Assembly (NCBI GenBank): GCA_003574685.1
Contig: QOCQ01000024.1
Span: 31,080-95,079, forward strand
Origin: Rhodospirillaceae bacterium SYSU D60007
Lineage (GTDB): Bacteria > Pseudomonadota > Alphaproteobacteria > Reyranellales > Reyranellaceae
Direction of reading: 5' to 3'
DNA length: 64,000 bases
The notes beneath the pieces were generated by a model. It was not told the origin of the DNA, searched no databases, and was given only the letters and a program-made list of their open reading frames with translations. Both the position numbers and the translations under genes were made by a program. Below are positions 1-8,204 of the stretch, one piece after another (positions within the stretch are counted from its first letter, which is position 1; the number at the start of each line of letters is the position of its first letter).

Positions 1-1
1 C

Positions 2-430
2 GGCGCCGGCAAGATCATCGGCTGGGTGCACCAGGAGACGCCGTGGCAGCTCGGCGCGCTCTTTGCGGGCACAGGCGTGATTGAAGAGCGCCGGCCAGTG
101 GTCGAGAAGTTCGTGGCGGCCTATGTCAAGGCCTGCGCCGACTATGCCGACGCCTTCCTGCAGCGCGACGCTGCCGGCAAGCGAACCTTCGGTTCCAAGG
201 CCGATGCCCTGATCCCGATCATCCAGAAATATGTCGAACCGAAACCTTCGGCGGAGCAGGTCAAGGCAAGCGCCTCCTATATCGATCCGAAGGGACGCCT
301 GCTGGTGAAGAACATCCATGAACAGGTTGCCTGGTACCAGGCGCAGGGCATGGTGGCGCGCGATGTCGATGCGGCGAAAATCCTCGACCTGTCCTTTGTG
401 AAGGACCATCTCGATGTGCCGAAGCGATAG
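2..430 (+). CDS. ABC transporter substrate-binding protein, C-terminal part (nitrate/sulfonate/taurine type)
   Basis: The reading frame is open from base 2, so the gene begins before the window; about 142 C-terminal residues are visible. The first GTG (base 26) is only an internal valine. The fragment has the helical C-terminal lobe of SsuA/TauA/NMT1-like periplasmic binding proteins (segments such as PWQLGALFAGTG and EKFVAAYVKACADYADAFL). It lies 2 bases before an SsuB/TauB-type ATPase and a matching permease, the usual order for these importers, so it should deliver the substrate to that permease in the periplasm. The substrate cannot be told from this fragment; sulfonates, nitrate, pyrimidine precursors and aromatic acids are all possible for the family. 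Confidence 0.85.
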   Translation, partial: GAGKIIGWVHQETPWQLGALFAGTGVIEERRPVVEKFVAAYVKACADYADAFLQRDAAGKRTFGSKADALIPIIQKYVEPKPSAEQVKASASYIDPKGRLLVKNIHEQVAWYQAQGMVARDVDAAKILDLSFVKDHLDVPKR

Positions 431-432
431 GC

Positions 433-1206
433 ATGGATCTGCGTCTGGAGGGAATCACCCATTCCTATGACGGCCTGCTGGCGCTCGACGGCATCGACCT
501 GGAGGTGCGCGACGGCGAGACGGTGGCGATCATCGGGCCCTCGGGTTGCGGCAAGTCGACCCTGCTGGGAATCGTTGGCGGCCTGCTGAAACCGTCCGCC
601 GGCCGGGTGCTGGCGATTGGCGCGCCGCGTGCCGATTCGCTCAACCCCTTCACCTACGTCTTTCAGGACTTCGCCCTGCTGCCCTGGCGCAACGTGGCCG
701 CAAATGTGGCACTAGCGCTGGAGCATCATGGCCTTTCGCGTGCCGAGCGGCGGGAGCGCGTGGCCGCGGCGCTGGCGCTCACCGGGCTCGGCGAATTCGC
801 TGCGGCATTGCCAAAACAGCTCTCCGGCGGAATGCGCCAGCGGGTGGGCATCGCCCGCGCACTGGTGGTGCGGCCGGCCGTGCTGCTGCTCGACGAGCCG
901 CTGTCGGCGCTGGATGCGCAGACACGCGAGCTGCTGATGGAGGACCTGCTGGCGATCTGGGCGCGCGAACGCTCGACCCGCCTCTATGTGACGCACAATC
1001 TCGACGAGGCCGCACGGCTGGCCGACCGGGTCATTGTGCTGTCCCGCCGTCCCGGCCGCATCCGCGAGATCGTGCGCATCGACATGCCGGTCGCCGAGCG
1101 CGGCGCGCCAACCGCGCTGCCGGTGGTGGCGGGCGTGCGCGAGAAGCTGTGGGCGCTGATCCGCGATGAAGCCCGCGACGCCGAGCGCGAGGTGCAGCAT
1201 GGCTGA
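433..1206 (+). CDS. ABC transporter ATP-binding protein (SsuB/TauB/NrtD type)
   Basis: This is a 257-residue ATPase that would power the importer formed with the genes on either side. All nucleotide-binding motifs are present: Walker A GPSGCGKS (35-42), Q-loop Gln77, signature LSGGM (129-133), Walker B VLLLDE (149-154) and switch His187. Length and the LPWRNV motif after the Q-loop are typical of the nitrate/sulfonate/taurine subfamily. The gene starts 2 bases after the binding protein stop and its stop overlaps the permease start at 1199, so the three genes are one transcription and probably translation unit. It acts on the cytoplasmic face of the membrane. The substrate is not readable from the ATPase. 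Confidence 0.93.
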   Translation: MDLRLEGITHSYDGLLALDGIDLEVRDGETVAIIGPSGCGKSTLLGIVGGLLKPSAGRVLAIGAPRADSLNPFTYVFQDFALLPWRNVAANVALALEHHGLSRAERRERVAAALALTGLGEFAAALPKQLSGGMRQRVGIARALVVRPAVLLLDEPLSALDAQTRELLMEDLLAIWARERSTRLYVTHNLDEAARLADRVIVLSRRPGRIREIVRIDMPVAERGAPTALPVVAGVREKLWALIRDEARDAEREVQHG

Positions 1207-1987
1207 CGCGGCGCCCGTTACGTTTCGTGGCGGCGGCTTTCATCCACGTCCACAGCGCCTGGTGCCCGTAGCAGTGTTCGTGGCCGTCATCGGCCTGTGG
1301 CAGTTCGCGTCATGGCGGGGCTGGCTGCCGGCGCTGTTCCTGCCCAGCCCGTGGGAGATCGTCACCGCGCTGGGCGGCATGATCAGCGATGGCAGCCTTG
1401 GCCGGCATGTCGGAGCCTCGCTGATGCGCATCGCGCTGGGCTGGGTGCTGGGCACGGCTGCCGGTCTCGCGATCGGGCTGGCGATGGGGATCTTCTCGGT
1501 CGCGCGCGCCGCGGGCCTGCCGGTCGTCTCGGCGCTGTTCCCGATCCCCAAGATCGCGTTGCTGCCGCTGTTCATTCTTTGGTTCGGGATCGGCGAGCCG
1601 TCCAAGGTGGCGACCATCGGCTTCGGTGTCTTCTTCCCCACCGTCATTGCCGCCTACACGGCCTGCGATTCGGTGCCGCGCAACCTGATCCGCATGGCTC
1701 AGAGCTTCGGCCTGCCGCCTGCCGCCATCGTCTGGAAGATCCTCGTACCGGGTGCCATGCCGGGCATCCTCGCCGGCTTCCGCATCACCGCCTCGATCGC
1801 GCTGATTCTGGTGGTAGCGGCCGAAATGATCGGCGCGCAGTACGGCATCGGCGCCTTCATCCTGAGCGCCGGCAACCTGAACCAGATCGACCATCTGCTG
1901 GCCGGCGTGACGCTGCTGTCGCTGCTGGGGCTGGCGGTCAGCGCCGTGCTGGGGGCGGTCGAGCGCGCCGTGCTGCGCTGGCGTTGA
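1199..1987 (+). CDS. ABC transporter permease (SsuC/TauC type)
   Basis: This 262-residue inner membrane protein has about six hydrophobic helices and the cytoplasmic coupling (EAA-like) loop MAQSFGLPPAAIVWKILVPG typical of binding-protein-dependent permeases. I chose ATG 1199, which overlaps the ATPase stop at 1204-1206; an upstream in-frame ATG at 1166 lies deep inside the ATPase gene and would add an unrelated 11-residue extension. Length and helix pattern match SsuC/TauC family permeases. After its stop there are only 68 bases before the next gene, which encodes a binding protein of a different (LivK-like) fold. Confidence 0.92.
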   Translation: MADAAPVTFRGGGFHPRPQRLVPVAVFVAVIGLWQFASWRGWLPALFLPSPWEIVTALGGMISDGSLGRHVGASLMRIALGWVLGTAAGLAIGLAMGIFSVARAAGLPVVSALFPIPKIALLPLFILWFGIGEPSKVATIGFGVFFPTVIAAYTACDSVPRNLIRMAQSFGLPPAAIVWKILVPGAMPGILAGFRITASIALILVVAAEMIGAQYGIGAFILSAGNLNQIDHLLAGVTLLSLLGLAVSAVLGAVERAVLRWR

Positions 1988-2055
1988 TCGTCGGGGAAAC
2001 CGGTAGCGCAGGGCGGAATTGTTTGGTACGCCACCAATCAGAAAAGGGAGGTCTC

Positions 2056-3315
2056 ATGTCCAATACGATCCGCCGCGCGGGCCTTACCCGTCGCACGCTC
2101 GCCACCGGGGCTGCCGCCGGCGCCGCCCTGCTCGGCGCGCCGCTGCCGCTGCGCCACGCACTGGCGCAGGACAAGTTCGATTTGCGGGTCGCGGTGCTGC
2201 TGCCGCTGTCGGGCGTGCAGGCGCAGATCGGCCAGGCCTGCATGCGCGGCGCCGAGCTGGCCAATGACGTCTTCGCCGACATGAAGATCCCGGCGAAGCT
2301 CGACATTATGCGCTACGATACCGAATCGAGCGCTGATGTGGCGCGCACCCAGGCCGAGAAGGCGATCGCCTCGGGCGCGCATATCCTGACCGGCGCGTTC
2401 GACTCGGGCCATACCATGGCGGTGGCGCAGGTGACTGAGCAGCGGACGGTGCCGCTGGTCGTCAACATCGCGGCCACGCCGCAGCTCACCGAGTCCGGCT
2501 TCAAGTATCTGGTGCGGAACTTCCCGACGGCACCGATGCTGGTCACCGGCGCGCTCACCCTGCAGAAGGACCTGTTCGCCGCCACCGGCAAGACGCCGAA
2601 GACCGCCGTCCTGATGTCGGTCAACGACACGTTCGGCGAAGCAATGATGAAGGCGATCCCAGGCCTCGCCAAGAAACTGGAGATGCCCTACGAGATCGTC
2701 GAAGTGATCTCCTACGATCCGCGTGCCAAGGATTTGTCGGCTGAGGTGGCCAAGGCCAAGGCGACGAAGGCCGAGCTGGTGATGCCGGTCAGCCGTCTGA
2801 ACGACGCCAAGCTTTTGATCCAGGAGATGGTCAAGCAGCAATACGAGCCGATGGGCATCGTCAATCCCGGTGCGCCGGGGCTGTACGAGTACGATTTCCT
2901 CAAGACCATGGGCAAGTACGCCAACTTCCACGTCTCGAACGTGCCGTGGCTGAACCCCAAATCCCCCATGACCCAGGCGCTCGAGAAGCGCTTCGCGGCC
3001 AAGTACAAGGACGGCCACCTCGACATCAATGTCGGCTTCACCTTCGAGGCGCTGCTGGTTGCGGCTGACGCCTGGCTGCGCGCCAAGTCGCATGCCGGCA
3101 CAGCCCTGATGGAGGCGCTGCGGCGCACCGACATCAAGGAGCACGTGACCACCGGCGGTCCCATCCAGTTCGACAGCAAGGGCCAGAACGTCAATATCCG
3201 AGCCGCCGCTGTGCAGAACCTGAAGAACAAGCCGACCGTGGTGCTGCCGCCCGAATTTGCCATCGCCAAGCCGGTGTTCCCGATGCCGGGCTGGCGATCC
3301 AAGGAACGCGGCTAG
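2056..3315 (+). CDS. Branched-chain amino acid-type ABC substrate-binding protein (orphan, Tat signal)
   Basis: This 419-residue periplasmic binding protein is of the LivJ/LivK (peripla_BP_6) type. The N-terminus has a twin arginine (Arg12-Arg13) followed by a hydrophobic Ala/Gly/Leu stretch and a likely cleavage site after AHALA-like residues near 37-38 (LRHALAQ), which suggests Tat export. Mature residues DLRVAVLLPLSGVQAQIGQ are the classic first strand and phosphate-like loop of this fold. The start ATG 2056 follows a strong ribosome site GGGAGG at 2046-2051. The frame is open further upstream but that part overlaps the permease gene. It sits between a sulfonate-type importer and a Liv-type operon that already has its own binding protein, so it may be an alternative receptor for the latter. 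Confidence 0.9.
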   Translation: MSNTIRRAGLTRRTLATGAAAGAALLGAPLPLRHALAQDKFDLRVAVLLPLSGVQAQIGQACMRGAELANDVFADMKIPAKLDIMRYDTESSADVARTQAEKAIASGAHILTGAFDSGHTMAVAQVTEQRTVPLVVNIAATPQLTESGFKYLVRNFPTAPMLVTGALTLQKDLFAATGKTPKTAVLMSVNDTFGEAMMKAIPGLAKKLEMPYEIVEVISYDPRAKDLSAEVAKAKATKAELVMPVSRLNDAKLLIQEMVKQQYEPMGIVNPGAPGLYEYDFLKTMGKYANFHVSNVPWLNPKSPMTQALEKRFAAKYKDGHLDINVGFTFEALLVAADAWLRAKSHAGTALMEALRRTDIKEHVTTGGPIQFDSKGQNVNIRAAAVQNLKNKPTVVLPPEFAIAKPVFPMPGWRSKERG

Positions 3316-3488
3316 GTTTCGTACGCGCCAGCTTCCCGTCCGGCGAGCCCGGGTGTAGGTTGATCCGGAGAGCAGCCGCTTGCGTGCGCGCCGGCATTGA
3401 CCGACGGGCCGCCTGAGTCATCGCCTGCATACATACCGCTTCGACTGTCCTGTGCGTATCCCGCGTTGCAACAACAAGGGAGGAAGCC

Positions 3489-4733
3489 ATGGGTCGCGCA
3501 ACGAGTCGTAGTGTACTGGCTGCGGGAGTGGCGGGTGGTCTCGTCGTTGCTGCCGCGACGGCGGCAGCACAACAGAAGGAGATCGTGATCGGCGCCCAGT
3601 GCGATCGCACAGGGCCGACGCTGATCGCGGGCGTGCCGATGTGCCCGGCATTCCATGACTACGTCAGCCTGGTCAACAAGACTGGCGGCGTCGAAGGCTA
3701 CCGAATCCGGGTCAGCGAGATTGACACCGAGTACAAGGTGCCGCAATCGGTCGAGGCCTACGAGCGGTTGAAGAAGGAAGGTGCCGTTTCGGTGCTCATC
3801 TGGGGCACGCCTGCAGTGCAGGCACTGACCCAGAAGCTGATGGAAGACAGGATCCCCGGCACTTCGCCCGGGTTCGGCCTCGCCGCCTCGGCCGACGGCA
3901 AACGCTATCCTTACCTGTTCCCGATCGCAGCGACTTACTGGTCCCAGACGGCTGCCGCGGTGAAGTTCGTGAAGGACAAGCTGGGCGGCAATCTCGCCGG
4001 CAAGAAGATCGCCTACATCTTCTATGACAACCCCGCCGGCCGCGAGCCGCTGCCTGTGCTCGAAGAGCTGCAACGGCTCGAGAAGTTCGAGCTCAAGATC
4101 TTCGCCGTGCCGGCGCCTGGCCTCGAAGTGGGCGCCCAGGTGCTGGATATTGCCCAGCGTTACCGCGCCGACTTCACCATCGCCCACCTGTTCGGGCGAT
4201 CGCCATCAGTGACGATCAAGGAGTTCAAGCGGGTCGGCTATCCGCTCTCCAAGGTGGTTGCCTTCGTCTGGGCCTCGACCGACTCCGACATCGAGGCTGC
4301 TGGCGGCTTCGCCATGGCGGAAGGCTACTACACCATGCACTTTGCCGGCGTCGGCACCGACTACCCGGTCCTCAGGGATATCGCCGAGATGTACAAGGTG
4401 CAGGGCAAGGCGCCACCCCGCGAGATGCAGTCCTCGACCTTCTACAATCGCGGCCTCTTGTGGATGGCCCTCACCATCGAGGCGGTGCGCAATGCGGTGA
4501 AGGCCACGGGCGACAAGCCGCCGACCGGTGAGGACGTCAAGGTCGGGTTCGAGCAGATCAGCAAGTTGCCGATCGGCGATATCGCCCCGCCCTTGAAGAT
4601 CACATCCGCCGACCACGAAGGCGGCGGCTGGGTGCAGATCTTCCAGGTCAGGAGCGGCAAGTTCCAGAAAGTCTCGGACTGGTACCGCGCCTACCCCGAG
4701 GTGATCGCCAAGGCGGTCAAGGAGGCAAAGTAG
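3489..4733 (+). CDS. ABC substrate-binding protein of the Liv-type importer next to feruloyl-CoA synthase
   Basis: This is a 414-residue periplasmic LivK-fold protein. A Sec-type signal of about 27 residues (MGRATSRSVLAAGVAGGLVV, then AAATAAAQQ) precedes the mature start KEIVIGAQCDRTG. A strong AGGGAGGAA ribosome site lies at 3478-3486. It is followed after 84 bases by livH, livM, livG and livF and then by a feruloyl-CoA synthase, so by context its ligand is probably a hydroxycinnamate or related aromatic acid, as for the CouP-type p-coumarate binding proteins of Rhodopseudomonas. That substrate assignment is inference; the fold is clear from the sequence. The 173 bases before this gene hold no other coding signal. 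Confidence 0.9.
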   Translation: MGRATSRSVLAAGVAGGLVVAAATAAAQQKEIVIGAQCDRTGPTLIAGVPMCPAFHDYVSLVNKTGGVEGYRIRVSEIDTEYKVPQSVEAYERLKKEGAVSVLIWGTPAVQALTQKLMEDRIPGTSPGFGLAASADGKRYPYLFPIAATYWSQTAAAVKFVKDKLGGNLAGKKIAYIFYDNPAGREPLPVLEELQRLEKFELKIFAVPAPGLEVGAQVLDIAQRYRADFTIAHLFGRSPSVTIKEFKRVGYPLSKVVAFVWASTDSDIEAAGGFAMAEGYYTMHFAGVGTDYPVLRDIAEMYKVQGKAPPREMQSSTFYNRGLLWMALTIEAVRNAVKATGDKPPTGEDVKVGFEQISKLPIGDIAPPLKITSADHEGGGWVQIFQVRSGKFQKVSDWYRAYPEVIAKAVKEAK

Positions 4734-4750
4734 AAGAAGACGTCCCGGCA

Positions 4751-4779
4751 TTGACAGTCGCTATCGGCAAAAGGCAAAT
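4751..4779 (+). promoter_or_regulatory. Possible sigma-70 promoter before livH
   Basis: A consensus TTGACA lies at 4751-4756, followed after 17 bases by GCAAAT (4774-4779), a poor -10 with three of six matches. Just downstream a GCAA...TTGC dyad (4774-4790) could be an operator. It may give the permease genes a start of their own separate from the binding protein gene. The evidence is only sequence similarity. Confidence 0.25.
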
Positions 4780-4817
4780 GACGTAATTGCGTACCAGAAT
4801 GCGAATAGCGGGAGGCA

Positions 4818-5705
4818 ATGCCGGACGATCCCGGACAGTTCGTCGTAACGCTGCTGCAGGCCATCGTCATGGGGCTCCTGACCGGCATGGTCTACGGCCT
4901 GATGGCGCTGGGCCTCTCCGTCATTTTCGGCGTGATGCGCGTAGTCAACTTCGCGCATGGCGAAATGATGGTTGTGGGTATGTACCTGGCATGGCTGGCG
5001 TTCGACCGGCTTGGCCTTGACCCGATCGTCTCGCTACCCGCGGTCGCGGCCAGCCTGTTCGTCTTCGGCTACGCCCTTCAGCGCACGGTCATCAACCCCT
5101 TCATCGGCCTGCCGGAGCACATGCAGTTCATGCTGCTCCTGGCGGTGGCCATCCTGCTCGTCAATGCGTGCCTTGCCATTGCCGGACCCGACACGCACGG
5201 CGTGCAGGTCGACTACATGTTCGACTCCTTCAACGTCGGGCCGCTCATCCTGGATGCAGTGCGCGTTTATGCAGCCATCGCGGCGCTGGTGGTGGCAGGC
5301 CTGCTCTGGCTCTTCTTCACGCGAACGCGGCCCGGCAAGGCGATTCGCGCCGCCGCCGACAATCACGTCGGCGCGCTGGTCGTCGGCCTGGATGTGAAAC
5401 AGCTCTACGCGATGACCTTCGGCATTGGCGCGGCCTGCGTCGGCGCCTCGGGTGCGCTGATGCTGCTGATTGTACAGGTGCATCCGTTCCTCGCCATCGA
5501 CTACACGCTGCTGGCCTTCGTCATCGTTATTGTCGGCGGGCTGGGCAGCATGTCCGGCGCGCTGGCCGGCGGACTGCTGATCGGCGTCTCGGAGGCCGTC
5601 GCGGGCGTGCTTCTGCAGCCATCGCTCAAGAGCGTGTTCAGCTTCGGCCTTCTCATCATCGTCCTGCTGCTGCGCCCGCAGGGGCTGCTCGCGCGTCGCG
5701 CATGA
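4818..5705 (+). CDS. livH: Branched-chain-type ABC permease LivH (aromatic acid importer, set 1)
   Basis: This 295-residue membrane protein has about eight hydrophobic helices and the LivH landmarks GLSVIFGVMRVVNFAHGEMM near residues 32-51 and IVGGLGSMSGALAGG near 235-249. It forms one half of the transmembrane channel with the following LivM. The ATG at 4818 follows a GGGAGG site (4810-4815). Its stop codon overlaps the livM start (5702), implying coupled translation. Because the operon continues into feruloyl-CoA synthase, the cargo is more likely an aromatic acid than an amino acid. Confidence 0.93.
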   Translation: MPDDPGQFVVTLLQAIVMGLLTGMVYGLMALGLSVIFGVMRVVNFAHGEMMVVGMYLAWLAFDRLGLDPIVSLPAVAASLFVFGYALQRTVINPFIGLPEHMQFMLLLAVAILLVNACLAIAGPDTHGVQVDYMFDSFNVGPLILDAVRVYAAIAALVVAGLLWLFFTRTRPGKAIRAAADNHVGALVVGLDVKQLYAMTFGIGAACVGASGALMLLIVQVHPFLAIDYTLLAFVIVIVGGLGSMSGALAGGLLIGVSEAVAGVLLQPSLKSVFSFGLLIIVLLLRPQGLLARRA

Positions 5706-6748
5706 GGGCGGGTGGCGTCTGGCAGCGGCTTACGGAAGGCGTGCCGGCACGTGCGCTCGCCGCACTTGCTGTCCTTGCAGCCCTGCTGCTGGCAGCCCCC
5801 GTTCTGTCGCAATTGCTGCCGGCCGGCGACTACTGGCTCTCGATCCTGATCCTGATGGTCTACTTCGCGTACATTGGGCAGGCGTGGAACATCATGATGG
5901 GCTTCGCCGGCCAGCTTTCGCTGGGCCACGCGCTCTATCTGGGGCTGGGCGGCTACATCGCGGCGGCCCTCTACGCCAACCTGGGCGTAGGCCCCTGGCT
6001 GGGCGTCTTCGCCGCTGTCTGCATCGCCATGCTCGCGGGCGGGTTGATCGGCTATCTTGGTTTCCGCTTCTCGGTGGCGGGCGTCTATTTCGCCTTGCTC
6101 ACCATCGCCTTCGCCGAGTTCACGCGCATTCTCTTCGATCACTTCAAGTGGGTCGGCGCCTCGGGTGGGCTCTTCCTCAAGGTCGAACCCGAAGGCAGCC
6201 CGTTCAATCTCCAGGGCAGCCCGGTTCTCTTCTACTACGTGATCCTCGTGCTGGCGGCATTGGCGTTCGTGTTCTGCCGCTGGCTGCTGACGGGCCGGCT
6301 TGGCTACTACTGGCTTGCCATCCGCGAGGATCCCGAGGCAGCGCAGGCCGCCGGCATCAATGTGTTCCGCTACAAGATGCTGGCGGTGCTTATCTCCTCG
6401 GGGCTGACGGCGCTGGGGGGCGTGTGGTCGGCCTTTTACTACAAGAACCTGTTCCCCGAATCGGCCTTCTCCATGGGGCGCTCGATCGAGGTGACGCTGG
6501 CACCCATCATTGGTGGCCTGGGCACGCTCGTCGGCCCGATTCTCGGATCCGCGCTACTCGTAGGACTAGGGGATCTTTTCACCACCATGGCAGAACGCCT
6601 TGCCGAGTACGGCATCAAGGCCGGCGGGCTGAAGCAGATCGGCTATGGCGTAGCCCTGCTGCTGATCGTGATGTTCAGGCGTGAAGGTGTGTGGCCCTGG
6701 CTTGCGCACTGGCTTGGCTTCGACCGACACCGGGAGAACCAACCGTGA
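5702..6748 (+). CDS. livM: Branched-chain-type ABC permease LivM (set 1)
   Basis: This is a 348-residue integral membrane partner of LivH. The LivM motif WNIMMGFAGQLSLGHALYLG is near residues 62-81 and the conserved loop REDPEAAQAAGINVFRYKM near 210-228. ATG 5702 overlaps the livH stop (ATGA); a longer frame upstream lies inside livH in another frame and is not used. The first ~18 residues are an extra hydrophilic stretch before the first helix. Its stop (6746-6748) overlaps the GTG start of livG. Confidence 0.93.
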   Translation: MRAGGVWQRLTEGVPARALAALAVLAALLLAAPVLSQLLPAGDYWLSILILMVYFAYIGQAWNIMMGFAGQLSLGHALYLGLGGYIAAALYANLGVGPWLGVFAAVCIAMLAGGLIGYLGFRFSVAGVYFALLTIAFAEFTRILFDHFKWVGASGGLFLKVEPEGSPFNLQGSPVLFYYVILVLAALAFVFCRWLLTGRLGYYWLAIREDPEAAQAAGINVFRYKMLAVLISSGLTALGGVWSAFYYKNLFPESAFSMGRSIEVTLAPIIGGLGTLVGPILGSALLVGLGDLFTTMAERLAEYGIKAGGLKQIGYGVALLLIVMFRREGVWPWLAHWLGFDRHRENQP

Positions 6749-7473
6749 GCGGGGCCCATCTGGCGGTGCGCAATATCGGCAAGAGCTTTCGCGGCCTGCG
6801 AGCGGTGAATGATGTCGCCTTCGATGTTCCGGCTGGCGCGATACACGCGCTGATCGGCCCCAACGGCGCAGGGAAAACGACCTGCTTCAACATGATCGCG
6901 GGCGTGTACCCGCCCGATGGCGGCACCATCTTGCTCGATGAACATTCCATCGCGGGACTGCGGCCGGACCAGATTTGCGCGGCCGGGGTCGGCCGGACTT
7001 TCCAGATCGTCCGACCATTCATGGGGCTGACGGTCGAGGAAAACGTCACCATTGGCGCGCTGGCGCATTGTCGGCATGTGCCGGAGGCTCGCGCCCTGGC
7101 GCGTGAACTGCTGGAGGAGCTGGGACTCGGCGACCGTCGCACAGCACGCGCCGCCAGTCTCACGCTGCCCGATCGCAAGCGGCTGGAGGTGGCACGCGCC
7201 CTTGCCACCCGGCCCCGGCTGCTATTGCTGGACGAGGTGATGGCCGGCCTGCGGCCGACGGAAACCGACCAGATGGTGGCGTTCCTGAAGGAGCTGAATG
7301 CCCGCACGGGTGTGACCATCCTGCTGATCGAGCATGTGATGCGCGCGGTCATGGCCCTCTCCCAGCATATCGTGGTGCTGCATCACGGCGAGAAAATCGC
7401 GGAAGGAAGGCCGGAGGACGTCACTCGCGATCCCGCCGTACTCGACGTCTATCTCGGCCAGGAGGTGCACTGA
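6745..7473 (+). CDS. livG: Branched-chain-type ABC ATP-binding protein LivG (set 1)
   Basis: This 242-residue ATPase has Walker A GPNGAGKTT (38-46) and Walker B LLLLDEV. The start is GTG 6745, overlapping the livM stop and preceded by CGGGAGA (6731-6737). The ABC signature is divergent: where LSGGQ is expected it reads LTLPDRKRLE, seen in a subgroup of LivG proteins, so reduced resemblance to the consensus does not by itself mean loss of activity. Its C-terminus (EDVTRDPAVLDVYLGQEV) matches the LivG tail. It would drive uptake together with LivF. Confidence 0.92.
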   Translation: MSGAHLAVRNIGKSFRGLRAVNDVAFDVPAGAIHALIGPNGAGKTTCFNMIAGVYPPDGGTILLDEHSIAGLRPDQICAAGVGRTFQIVRPFMGLTVEENVTIGALAHCRHVPEARALARELLEELGLGDRRTARAASLTLPDRKRLEVARALATRPRLLLLDEVMAGLRPTETDQMVAFLKELNARTGVTILLIEHVMRAVMALSQHIVVLHHGEKIAEGRPEDVTRDPAVLDVYLGQEVH

Positions 7474-7474
7474 C

Positions 7475-8179
7475 ATGCTCGACGTGGCCGGGCTCGATCT
7501 GCACTACGGCGATGCCCAGGCCCTGGCGGGTGTTTCGTTGCACGCCGAGGCTGGCGAGATTGTCGTGATTGTCGGCGCCAACGGTGCGGGCAAGAGCTCG
7601 CTGATCCGTACCATTCACGGCATGCAGCAGCCGTCTGCCGGCCGCATCATCTTCGACGGAGAGGATGTCACCGGCTATCCGAGCCACGCGGTGGTGGAAC
7701 GTGGCATCGGACAGGTGGCGGAAGGCCGCCAGGTGTTTCCCAACCTGACGGTGCTTGAGAATCTGGAAATGGGTGCCGCACCGCGCAGGGCGCGGGCATC
7801 CGAGAAAGCGACGCTGGAGCGGGTGTTCACGATGTTCCCGCGCCTGGGAGAACGGCGGCGGCAGGCCGCCGGCACGCTCTCCGGGGGCGAGCAGCAGATG
7901 CTGGCGATCGGCCGCTGCCTCATGGGCCAACCCCGGCTCATCATGTTTGACGAGCCGTCGCTGGGCCTGTCGCCTGCCATGACCCAGGAGGTCTTCCGCG
8001 TCGTACGCCAGCTCCACGCCGAGGGGCTGACCATCCTGCTGGTGGAGCAGAATGTCATGGCGTCGCTGAAACTGGCCGATCGTGCCTATGTGCTGGAGAA
8101 TGGCCGTATCGTGCTGAGCGGTACGGGACCTGAACTGCTGGACAATGATGGCGTGCGTCAGGCGTATCTGGGTTTGTAG
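7475..8179 (+). CDS. livF: Branched-chain-type ABC ATP-binding protein LivF (set 1)
   Basis: This is a 234-residue ATPase, the usual LivF length. Walker A GANGAGKSS is at 34-42, the signature LSGGEQQML is complete, and Walker B reads LIMFDEPSLGLSP. The ATG at 7475 is one base after the livG stop, with its AGGAGG site (7460-7465) inside livG. LivF normally pairs with LivG as the second nucleotide-binding subunit. It is followed after 25 bases by feruloyl-CoA synthase, which ties this importer to aromatic acid activation. Confidence 0.93.
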   Translation: MLDVAGLDLHYGDAQALAGVSLHAEAGEIVVIVGANGAGKSSLIRTIHGMQQPSAGRIIFDGEDVTGYPSHAVVERGIGQVAEGRQVFPNLTVLENLEMGAAPRRARASEKATLERVFTMFPRLGERRRQAAGTLSGGEQQMLAIGRCLMGQPRLIMFDEPSLGLSPAMTQEVFRVVRQLHAEGLTILLVEQNVMASLKLADRAYVLENGRIVLSGTGPELLDNDGVRQAYLGL

Positions 8180-8204
8180 GAAGAGCTTGCTGGAGTGACA
8201 GCAC

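Noticed and set aside
2038..3144. Minus-strand open frame of 368 codons opposite the orphan binding protein
   Set aside because: It is His/Arg/Gly-rich with no fold, antisense to a gene with signal peptide and ribosome site.
7135..7200. Set 1 LivG as an inactive ATPase because of its divergent signature motif
   Set aside because: The LTLPDRKRLE variant looks like a recurring subgroup form, with Walker A and B intact, so loss of function is not supported.
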